Of a stretch of 64,000 nt of DNA, positions 26,301-38,300 are shown one piece after another. Under the pieces are notes generated by a model. That model was not told the origin of the DNA. It made no database searches and worked only from the letters and a program-made list of their open reading frames with translations. A program made the position numbers and the translations under genes. Numbering within the stretch: the stretch's first letter is position 1; each line of letters starts with the position of its first letter. The DNA comes from Rhea pennata (Eukaryota; Chordata; Aves; Rheiformes; Rheidae): the NCBI RefSeq assembly GCF_028389875.1, contig NC_084668.1:29804993-29868992 (forward strand). The letters run 5' to 3'.

Positions 26301-29300
26301 ATAAATAATAAATACATAATATATATTCTAATAAATAATCCGTATCTAATTTTTTATATTATTATGTATTTGCCCTGTCATCTGAAAACGATCTGTATAA
26401 AGATGCAAAGCACCTTAAAATGTGAAAAGAAGTCAGAATTGTATTTCAGCTTGTACGTTTGATGAGCATTGATATGACTGGTGAGGCTGTAATTCTAACA
26501 ATCATTTTATTAACATAAACATTTATGTATGGTTAATTTAATAACTGTTTCCCCATAGGCTGCCTATGAAAAAATACAACATAGTGTATCAAGCCACATG
26601 GCTCAGTTGTTTAGCATGGGTATGCTGTGTAGAGAACACTATCCTCTTCCAGTCATGGAATTTGATGGTAAGAGGTAAGGAATGTACGTAGTAGCACAGA
26701 TGATAAAATACAGTCTTTGAAATAGGTCTTTTTTGTTCTCAGGTTGACTGTTACTTAACTGAAATTACTGAGTACACCCTGAAAGTTTGCAGGAATAAAG
26801 ATTTTTATAGCTTGATGGAGAAAATGTAATTTTATCCAAGTTTCATTTTAACAGCTTAAACAACTCTTTCAAATGCTACTTAGTGTTGTACATGCATCTA
26901 ATTGGGTTACTGGCTACATTTTTTGCAAGCATTGTTTTTGTGTAATGTTGCTGTTCTGGAAATAATGAAAACCTAAAGTTTTGTAGAAACAAATTTAAAC
27001 TGTGTTTAATTTAGCTATATTAAAATAAATTTAATATATAAGATTCCTTAATTGTCTTTTCAATGACTTGAATTCAAGCATTTAAAAGTATTCTTATAAA
27101 AGCACTATAAAACTAATGTTTAAGTTTGAAAACAAGCAGAGGCTGTCGCTTTTTTCTCTCACTTTCAAATTTGGCAATGCTCAAATGTCCTATAGGAGGC
27201 CATGGTAATATCATTTCTTGTATAGAAAAGTGGGAGTCTTGATGAACGTATACTAAATTCCAGGTAAGTACTTCGTGTAATTCCAAGTAATTTGTGCTAA
27301 CTAATCTAAAACTATTACTCAAACATATTTCATAAAAAATATTTTCATTTTGAAATTCTCTATTTAAATTTAAAATGTTAATACTTGTTTAACTATTATG
27401 GTTACTGAAAATGCTTTAACTTTAAAAATAAAATGACTCCTGAGGTAGTATAAACTAGTTGCATTCTACTGGTTTCAGTAATAACCTGAAGGTTAGCTAG
27501 GTGGAGGACAAGGCATATATATTTAATGCATACATTATAATGGTGTAGGACTGCAAGGGATCTCTAGAGTTCCAGCAGTTCATAATCTTGTTCTTAGTGA
27601 AGGTGAAGTATTTGTAGAACATTCCTAACAGATATTTTACTTCATAACATTCGGTGGTTGAAGATTCTGTTTTAATAGACAGTGTGCTCCCATATTTCGC
27701 ATCCTTAAAAAGGAAAACTCATAACATTTAAGCCTTTTTGCAGTCCTTTCTGCAAATTTAGCTGAATACTTGAATTCTTCCTGCAGAGGACAACAACTAA
27801 ACACTATTCTTTCTAACATATTTTTACAGACTGGGAGTGTATTGGTATACCATCTTCATTTTTTTTTTCAGATTCTTACTGCAGTAATAACAAACCTCCC
27901 ATATTTCTTCTCCTGTTATCTATTATTGCAGTTCATCAATAAGCCATCAATAACTATTCATTGAGCACAGATTTTTCAATAAACTGTGTGTGCATTCTTT
28001 ACTGTGATTTACTGAAAAAGAGTGTATTTCCTCAGTTTGCTAATGATAAGTCACGTGGGATGTTGTAAAAAGTTTTACCAAGATTCACCATGTCATGTTT
28101 CTGTCTTGTCTATATAAATTGCTGTCCTGAGAAAAGAATGTAAGCCAAAAATGTTATGGAGAGCTCTTAAATGTTTTCTTTCTAACCTGTGGGTTTTCAT
28201 GTTTTAATTACAGTTACTATGTGATCTGTATTGAATTTGAAGGTTTTTATCAGCAGCTATATAAGACACCATGGTGGGCAGCCATAAATGAAAGAATAAG
28301 CACTCTTAAGCCTAAAAGAGTTGCCTTTACTGATTTACAGACTCTTGAGCAATTCAAAAAAAGATTTGGTTACAAGGAAGCTATTAAATGCAAGGTATTT
28401 GATGAAATTTTTTTCTCTTAGAGTGCATCTGCATTCGAGAAATTTAAATACAAACATTATGATAGAGTGTATTCATACAATCTACAGTGAACTGTTTGTT
28501 TCCAAGCCTGTGGATTCCACCCGAGATCAATAAATGGAATTGTAGTCTCTAGGTTTATGTATCATCACTGCTACTAATGGCTCTGCAGCCTCTATTCTAC
28601 CCTCATTAACATTTTCAAACCCTGATTTCACATCTCATTCAGTTGCACACGAACAATGTGCCATTGTCTTCAGTATTATGATATAAAGCTGATGAAGGAT
28701 AAAAAAATGATTGCAGATTCATAATTTAGTAGATTACGTTGCATGGATGATGTGAGCCACAGCAGATGCCATTCACTTGGCTAGTGTACATCTGCTTTGG
28801 TTGCTTTATTTCTGATATAAGTAAACTGTAATGAAATGATGTTTAGTCTCTGTAACACATAGTACAGCTTGTGAATCTCAGCAACAAATCTGTTGAGGTA
28901 GCCTGATAACATTTTTGCACAATCATTCTCAGAGAACGGTCTTTAGCTGGTATAAATTTGATAGTCAGAGCCCTGTTATACAAACTCATACCAATTGAAA
29001 ACTACTGTCTAGGACGATCTAAAATTAAAGAACTGAAGTTAATGCATTCATGTTATCTTTTCCAAAGTATAAATTATTACAAATTTCTTCTGAAGTACTA
29101 ATACGGTTTTATTTTCTACAAATTTTAGAGCTTAGCGTATGGTATGAAATCAGCTGCCAAGAGAGGACTAGCTGCTATCTTCCTGACTTTTTGTCGTAAA
29201 GCATCTACCTCCAGTTTCAATGTTGTTGATGAATCTGGTTTTGCCCTTCTTCACCATGCTTCTATGTACAATCGTGTTCCAATTATATATCAACTGATTA

Positions 29301-32300
29301 AATCTCATGCAGATATCAATCAGAGATGCATTGTTCGCATTAACCTTGGTAAGATACAGTGTGCGTTGAGAGAACAATGATTTTTAGGATCCTGCATTCT
29401 TTTTCACTCCTGTTAGGCGTTTTGTGAAAAGAGTATCAATACAGAGAAATGTGATCTCTTTCTAAACTTTGCGAAAACTTCAGAGAAGAAACTTCACAGG
29501 AATCTAGCTCTGGTGTGAGAAACGGACCTGAGCAAGTCACAATATCTCATTCTCTTAAAAGCTTTAAACTTCTAATTTTTAAGCTATTCATGACTGAATA
29601 CACAATTGTGCACTCATCTGTGGAATGTCTGTCCTTTACGGGCTGTAGGATTTGGAAGTACAAAGAATGACAATTAATTGTATTATTCCTTTTGACAAGG
29701 AACCAGCTATGCCAGGTGGCAGAATAGATTAAAAACTATTTCATGTGGCTGTCCTTGTTTTTAATAGACCTTTGAGAAAAATGAAATTAAACATTCCTAC
29801 TTTGTAAGCCCAGTAGGATGGTGAAGTCTGCATTTTCTAGGAATGCCACGCGTTCGTTCCTGAAGGACCATGGTTTTTTACTTCACAGATGAAGTACCAA
29901 TGAAGAAAAGTAACCATGGTCAGGAACCGTACTTAAACGACGAGACTTGTTAAGAAAGGTTTCTGATACAGATTTTAAAACTTACATAACTTGAGTTTAC
30001 CATTGTCCTTTCTAACTGGTTTGATTAGTAGAGCTGGATTCCTTCCATCTTCTGTAGTAGAAAGAGAAAATAGGAACAAATTCCTGTGCGTTAGTATATC
30101 TGTTTGCACGGAAATACACTGTTCTTAAAGAGTTTTTTTTCTGTCTTTCTGTAAGTTTCAGGCATCTCCTTTATTGGACTAGCTATGTAGAAGGATAGAA
30201 AAAATGTTCTGTTCATTGGAAATATTCAAGATTATTCAGCCTCATTTTATAGTGGTCTTGATTATTTGTTTCATTTAAATTATGTCTGTTTATATTATTC
30301 CCTATAAGACTTATATTCTTCTTCTTCATAATATCTATGTATCTATACCTCCAGAAATGTTTACCTACATTTTTTCTCTCATATATGTATGTACAAATAT
30401 TTAGTGATATATGCATTTTTTGTATAAAATAAAAGTAGAATATATGATAATGTTTATAAAACTGATATTTTACACAGGAGAACACTCACAAAAGAGTAAG
30501 GTAGAAAAAGCACGTGAGTATAGTATTAAGCTTATCAGTCATATTTTCCACTAACTTTTGTTGAATATGTTAGCCTTGGATGTCAAAATGCATATATCTT
30601 AAAAACATAAATATATAAATTGCTAAATGAATAATGTGTGGGAAACTATTCACCACAAGAGAGGGAAGAATCAATTTTTAAAATGAAAATTAGTCTTGTA
30701 CCTGTGCAATCTTCACAGAAAATAACTTATCTCAGAATAATAGGTGTTGACTGGGTATGTCCAACATTTTTAGTTGCTTTAAAAAAAATAAAAGCAGGTG
30801 TGGAAAAAATTAAGCAGTGTATTCAAAGTTTCATTTAAAAGTAGTTCTGAGTCTGCAATAGTAAACACTACTTATGATAAACTAGTTCACATATGTAATA
30901 TTTGTTGCCATCTTTATTCCCTGTCTAAGGAAAGGATTTTTTTTTTTTTTACCTTATTGGTTTACTGTCTGCTTATTTAGAGGTAAGTGAAGACTCTTAG
31001 TTCCCTGAATAGCTTGATATTTGATATCTTTGTGTTTAAAAATACATATGTCTGTAGCTAATATACGTAATGTGATTTTTTTTTTTCCCTAACTTATTTC
31101 AAACTGCCTGCTGTGCTGTGCTACGTTTTCTTTCCACTTTTTAGAGTGAGTTGTTGATGCCAGTGATCTTGGTTAGTTCTGAGTTGCCATTTTAGAGGGT
31201 GACTCTCTCCTTTTTATGTTACTTTTCAAAAGGAAGTGGTGGTGGAATAGAACATAATCCCATCACAAGGGGGATATTTTCTTTCACAACTGAATGAATT
31301 CTATACTTCTGGAGCTTATTATTTAGCAGTAACTACTGTTCATCCTTACAAATGTTGGCACTGCCAGGTCTTCAGAGTGATAGTATTGTTTCTAATTGTA
31401 TACTGTATGCTTATTTTCAGGAAAAAGAAGTGTGCAGACTTATGAAAAGTCTGGTAAGTTACCTATTACCCTTGCTCTATAGGGAACACAAAGGAAAAGG
31501 GAAAAAAGTATTCACATTTAAATCAAGAAGACTATAATACAAGTTTTTGGAGACTGTAAAAACAAAATTTTCCAAAATATATATACTGTAATATGGAAGA
31601 TGGGACATTTTATTTTTGTATGTTGAGAAAAGCTGACTGTGCTATTACTGAACTAACAGCTTTTATCAGTTGTTTATATAAGCTGTTTCTGCACATATAA
31701 TGAAAATACCCTTATACACACAGATACTTTAAATCATTTGCTTATTTAGGTCAGCATGTGAGATTTTTCTCATATATTAGTTCTAGGTCCTACTGCCTTA
31801 CACTTAGCAGCTCAGTGTGGATCTATTGAAACACTTAACTGTCTCCTTGCCATGAAGGCAGATTATAAAGTGTCTGATCATCGAGGATGGCTGGCTGTCC
31901 ATTATGCAGCATTCTATGATAATATTGCTTGTATCACAGTTCTCTGCAGAAAAGACCCTAATCTACTAGAGACTGAAACAACATCTGAGTAAGTTACTAA
32001 AAGTGTTTTCAGTAATGCAGTATTAAAAAAGTCATTGTTTAAAAAAAAAAAAAAAAAGTTAAGAGAAAAAAGTTGAGATTGAGAAGAGGGGAAAAAAACT
32101 TACAAAATAAGGATGACATAATATGTTTTCAGCACTATCCTTAAATGTATGGAGGCAGATCCACCAGTGTCATCTACAATTAAAAGTTTAGCTGCCTTGA
32201 AGGACAGAGTTTTATAATTTCTTGTTCTTTAGGCTGGAAATATCAATTATTGTGTTTTTCTATTTTTATGATGCATCTATGGACTGGATGAGTGAAGACA

Positions 32301-35300
32301 TATTATAAGCATTAGCAATTGTACCCTTTTCTACCATTAGTTATGGTTGCTGTTGTGGCATAGGCACATCCAAACAGATTGGTTGCTGGCTGTTTTCAGG
32401 GAACAGAAGAGAACAAGATGTAGGGCTTGTCATGTGCAAGTCTGCTCCAATAACCATTCCTTCAGTGTGGAACAGATATGGGTTATTTGTCCATATGAAA
32501 GTAGAATAACTTATCTGAAAATGTTGATGTCTAACTTGTAGCATCAAAATGTATGTTGAAATAGAGTTGAAGGAGAAGAGAGAGGATTTTGGTCCTGCTG
32601 ATGTGCTAAGGTGTTTTTTTTTTTTTGTTTTTTTTTTTTTTGTTTTTTTTTTTTTTTTTTTTTGCCTTATGATACTGTGCAGCTTTGTATCTGCCAACAA
32701 CAGAAACTGAAAGGTCTTTTGTAACATTCATTGGAGTTGACAGAAAATTGAGCATTGTCAGTCTAACTTGAAGTCTCCTTGTCAGCCTCAGTTCAGCCTA
32801 ATGCAAATAAAAACTGAATAGACAAAACTTGTAAAATATGGTAAATTAATATATCAGAATAAAAAGCTTCCTATTTGTATCTTTTCGGATTTCATTTAAA
32901 AGTACTATTTTAATAATTCTGTGAAATTCTCTTTAAGTAACCATGTCTTAAATAATATTTGACATAGAAAAAGTTATGTATATTTATATTAGAATGTCTT
33001 CTTGTGCCTTAAAGGTATCAAGTTACTCCACTACTGCTTACTGCCATATCTGGAGCATTAGACACACTTCAGTATTTGTTTTCTCTTGGTGCCAACTGCA
33101 AAAAAACTGACAGTGAAGGAAACAATGTAATTCATTTAGCAGTGCTTTACTTTCACACAGAAATTCTTAAGCATCTGTTAGAGATAAATAATCCACATCT
33201 TCCAGTTTGGAGTACTATTGTAGGTAAGTACATAAGTGTGTCTCCAAGCATTTCATAGGTAGAATTCCTATCTAACCACTTGCAGTTTCCCTCCAGTTTT
33301 GAAATTACATAACCCTCAAATTACAAGTAATGAAACCAAAGTGAATCAGGATCAGAATTTCTCTAGGGACGTACTCTTTAACGTAAGTATTATTGGGGTT
33401 ATTTCTTCTCTTTGACGTTTGAATTTGATGGAAAAAGTGTAACCTCTGCATGCTAAAAATCTAAGTTTGTCACATGAATAGTAGATTTCATCTTCATTTC
33501 GAGACTACTGTCCACTAAAGTACTGTTTTATTCCATTCTCAGGCATTTCTTCTACTATTTTGAGGCTATCAGGCTAACACTTAAGAATGTTTTTGAATTT
33601 TTGTATGCAATTAATCTCATGCAGTGAAATAAAGCTATTCAAGTGATTGTTATGTGCTTTCAGGATCAATATCTTCTAGTATTAAAGGTACACCTGTAAC
33701 ACAGCTTGACAGTGGAAAAAGTAGCGTCTTGGAGAAATGCGTGCTCTTTTTGGAAGCAGCATTTGTTTTGCGTAATTGTGATCCTTTTGACTTAATTTTA
33801 AATTTTAAACAGAACAAAGGATATTATCTGCAAAGTTGTCACCCTGTAAAGTCACAGGTATACTTACTGCTGTTGCTAGCTTCTCTTTCTTGTGAAGAGG
33901 GCCTTGCAAAGGATATTATATGCTATTTTTACTGCATTAAATACTGCAAGGTACAGACTATGAAAAGAGCTTGATTGAAGGTAAAAGCTAATATTTCTAT
34001 ATTGTTCCTACTACTGCCAGAAGAATAACATTTGAGGATTCTTCAGAGTTCATGGTGCAGTTAGGAAAACTTTTTGCAGGCCTTGTGTAAGAATGATTTT
34101 TTTTGGGGGGGGGGGGGGGCTTTGAGAGGAGGATTTTTTCCCCCAGTAACAAGCAGTTACGTACTCACATATTCACATGAACACATAGCACTTGAATATT
34201 TCTGTCATAGTATGTTTGTCTTTTAAGTGTACAATAAATTTTTTTCTTAATTTGAGTTCTGGGAAAGGAAATTCTTCTCGACCTACCAACAACAGAAATA
34301 TCTGGCATGAAAACTTGTTTACGTTGATGGGATTTTTACTATTGATTTCATGAAATAGGAATCTGTGGCTGCAATGGAATATCATTATGGTGAAATACAC
34401 TACAGTATTTTAAGGGTCTAGGAATCTACCATTCCTATTCAAAAGTATAATTGTTTTGTGGATTTCTTTTTTTGTAAAATGTATTTTAATTCTAAATAGG
34501 AATGTTAAACTGTGAAGATACTAGAAGGAGAGAAATGGCCATTAGGTCTTTGGAAGTACTTTGCTTAGCAAAAGATTACTACTGGGAGTGCATTTTGGAT
34601 GCAGGTAATACAGTGCATCAAATATACTTAATATTTGCTTGAACGTTACTGTGGTAAGGCCTAAAATTAACTACACTGTCATCTGTTGCTAGCAACAATG
34701 CTGCTGCACAAAGATTTCATAAAGTGCTAAATGCAGCCAAACAATTCCTGTTTTATTCAGAACAGATTAAAAAGGCTGCTTGATGTATGTGTAATATGGA
34801 TCACAATGGTTAAGTAACTACTTTGGGGATTAATTTTCTCTCTGGTAACATAAAATAACAGAGTAAGCTTAAAAAAAAAAAAAAAGAAAAAAGAAAAAAA
34901 AAAGAAAAAGAAAATTAAGCTATGGTATACTAAATCTAAAGCTATATAAAGACTGGATAAAAAACATTTTGAAAAACAATGCTGCTAATCTTAAAGCTGC
35001 TAATAATTTTAAAACTGAACTTGTCGGAAGCTGGAGAGCCAGTGAGCTAGTACAGAATCAAGATTTTAATAGGTACAGCGAAGGCTTTTGCAGAAAGACT
35101 GAATGTCAAAATTCCTTTTATAAAGGATAAGCATGGGAAACTGTAAACTCAGTACGGAGCATCAATGAAGTTATCAGACAGTAAGTTTAAAAGCAACAAA
35201 GTTGAATGCTTTTTCAGGCATATTGTGGATTGTAAGTATTGTGAAAACTAAAAGTGTTAGAGCTCAGTCCGTTTCCCATTCTCTTTTCTAAACATCAGCT

Positions 35301-38300
35301 ACAAGCTGGAGATAAAATGCTGGGCTAGACTTAACTTTGGTCTGATTATAGTCTAACAGTTTTTGTATGTGGCAGTCTTGTAAAGCTACAGTAATCAGAG
35401 TGATCAGATGTGCAGAGGTGTACCTTCCTGAGGAAGTTTGAAACTGGAGATAGTTAGGTGTATTAGGTTAGATTAACATTTGAGCCATGCTTTTAGGCTA
35501 CCAGTTTTGGATATATAGTCCTGATTGACGCATGCATCCTGTTTGCATCTCTCTGTAAGTTAACATTCTTTAACAGAAGTAGTATATATAAAATAGTATA
35601 CTTGAGAATCAGAGTAGTATGCCTGCATCTGCATGTTTCAAAATCTCGTGTATTTAATAAGAACAAGACTCAGCTTAACTCAGAGGCTTTTTCATTATAT
35701 TCTGTAGTTGTGTACGATATACCAAAACCATATCTTCCAAAATTTTTTTCCAGGAGAAGTTACACGTTTTTATAAATATATTCAGATGTCTGATTAAGTT
35801 TTGCATTTTATTTGTATTTCAAGAGAGGTTAAATCTTAGAGGTAAGATATGTTCTACTTATCTGTTTCTCTTATTTATCTGATATTCTGAATGTCAGTTG
35901 AAAATAAATACTATTTTGGATGTTTTTTGTCATGACTGAAAGTAAGTCATGTGACTTTGTTTTTTTGCAGGCACTATATCCCCTATAATAAATTTGTTAA
36001 AAAGCCAGGATATTGAGCTTGCGTGCTTGGCTTCAGGTGTTCTTAGTAACATTTCAACTCATGATGCCGTTTCCAAAGCTTTAGCAAAAGCTGGAGGCAT
36101 TTCTGTGTTGGTTGATTTGTTGGACTGTGGTGAACCCGAATTGCAGTCCCGCTGTGCTGTTATCTTATATGATATTGCTCATTTGGACAATTACCGGAAT
36201 GTCATTGCAGAGCTGGTAAGCCTGAATCCAGAATTATTTATTAAGCTTAAGTGATAAAGCTACTGTCAGCCTGCCCTCACACACAAACCTACTGTAGAGT
36301 CTCTCTTTGGGTAGTTTCATATAACGGATGTACTCTTTTTTTCTACTTTAGGGTGGAATCCCATCTTTGGTAAATCTTTTGGAAAGTAAAATGGATGATT
36401 TGTTGGTAAATGTAATAAATTGTATCCGAGTGTTATGCATTCAGAACAAAAGTAATCAAGAGGAAGTGAAGGAACATCAGGGTATCCCATTACTTATTCA
36501 GTTTCTAACTTCACATTCAGGTAAAAATTCATCTATGTATATTCTCCTTTTTGTGTGTGTCATATTCTTGTTGTAAACACTTGAAAAGCATAAACTTTTA
36601 TTACTGATCGCAATGTGTCTGTTGTTCGCTCACAGGATCTGAGAAAAGGCTGCCACAGTTAATTGAAAAATTAAATCAGTTCCTTATTGAATATGGATTT
36701 TTCTTTCACATCAGATTAGTTTAAGCAGCATACTTTAAAGCGTTTACATTTACAAAGTATACATGTATTGTATAAAATGATTCACAAACTAAATTTCAAT
36801 ACAGAAACATCAAAGGAAATATATGATTAAGTGAAGAGTCCTGCTCCCACCTTGGCTGCAGCCTGCATAGCTTGATCACTTTTTTTTTTTTTTTTTTTTG
36901 GTGGGGGGGGGGGGGTTTGATATTGTTATGTGGAGTTGCCTGTCAGGTAAATCAGCATTGTTTTCATTATATTGATAAAGGTTGTGTGAATGAAAATTTT
37001 ATGTGTGAGTAGCATAAAAGTATCATCTTTAAACCCACACTTAATCAAAAAAAATTTTTATCTTATATAAAGTCAAAATAAAATCACACTTTAAAACAAA
37101 GCATTTATAACCACAATAAAGTTTATTATGGTTCCTGAATGCAAATACTGTAGAATTTTAGAGTATCTGCTAGTCTTCAACATTTGGACTTGAAAGCCAT
37201 TCAGAATCTATAGGGATCTGATATGCGTTGAACAGGAATCTGGGCAAAATAACTGTTTTGTTGATTGTTGTTTGTTTGTTTGTTTGATCTGCATTAGTTC
37301 ATTTAAAAACTTTCAGTGCTAACACTTATTTGAAATCAAATCTGTTTAAATTACATGAGTTTCTATATGTAAAAATAACAAATGGTTGCACTGGTTCTTA
37401 CCTCTAACTGATAAATACTTCTTGCATTCAAAGGTGTACTACAGGCTGTGTCTTCTGCAGCTATTGCAGAACTTGCTCGAGGGAATAGAAAAATGCAGGA
37501 TGTCATTGCAAATGCAGAGGCAATTGATCCTCTAGTTAAACTGCTAAAAAAAAGGAATATCAATGTACAGATAGAAGGTGCTACGGCTATAGAGGCACTA
37601 TGTGAAAACAACACTCATGTGCAGAAGGCATTCCTGGAAAAATCAGTAACAAAGGATCTGTTGAAGCTCTTAAAGGCAAGAATTTCTCTTGTGTTTGTTG
37701 GATTGTTTGACATCAATTTGTTCAGGAGAAAAGAGTGTAGAAAATGCAGTTACCTTGAACTTTTGGAAAACTTTTCATTTCATGGACTAGGTAGTTGGGA
37801 CCTTTAATATGAACATCTTAAAACACTACTATGTATAAAAAGCTTTTTTATTCTTACTATACAGGCATTTCACTTGAAAGTTAAGGAACAGGGTGCAACA
37901 GCTTTGTGGGCATTGGCAGGAAAAAAACTGAAGCAGCAAAAGTTCATGGCAGAGCAGATTGGGTATAACTTAATTACTGATATGCTTTTGTCACCATCTG
38001 CTAAAATGCAGCATGTTGGTAAGCTACTTTTTTGTGCAAGGTTATAAAAATACTGGGCAGTTTATTAAAAAGGACTTTGATAAAATTTTCAAACTTTTTT
38101 GTTGGAAGGAGGAGAAGCAGTTGTTGCTCTTTGCGAAGAGAGCAGACATCATCAAAATCAAATATGTGAAGGAAGTGGAATCAGCCCTTTAGTCTGGCTG
38201 TTGAGAAATGCAAAAATAGCAGAGGGAACACTCCTGAATGTCATCAGAGCCCTGGGGACCATATGCGTTGGTTTGTAGAATCTGTTGAATTTGTTTGTTG

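Larger units (their letters stand above)
29129..33223 (+). other. ANKAR: ANKAR exons encoding the ankyrin repeats
   Basis: Exons 29129-29348, 31787-31988 and 33015-33223 encode successive ankyrin units. Each carries the helix signature: GFALLHHASMYNRVPIIYQL, then GPTALHLAAQCGSIETLNCL with WLAVHYAAFYDN, then TPLLLTAISGALDTLQYLF with NNVIHLAVLYFHTEILKHLL. This gives about five repeats, a protein-binding surface. All three junctions are phase 1 or 2 and keep the frame. Two unassigned but well-spliced in-frame segments (31421-31453 and 33664-33687) lie in or just after this block; see the findings. Confidence 0.9.
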
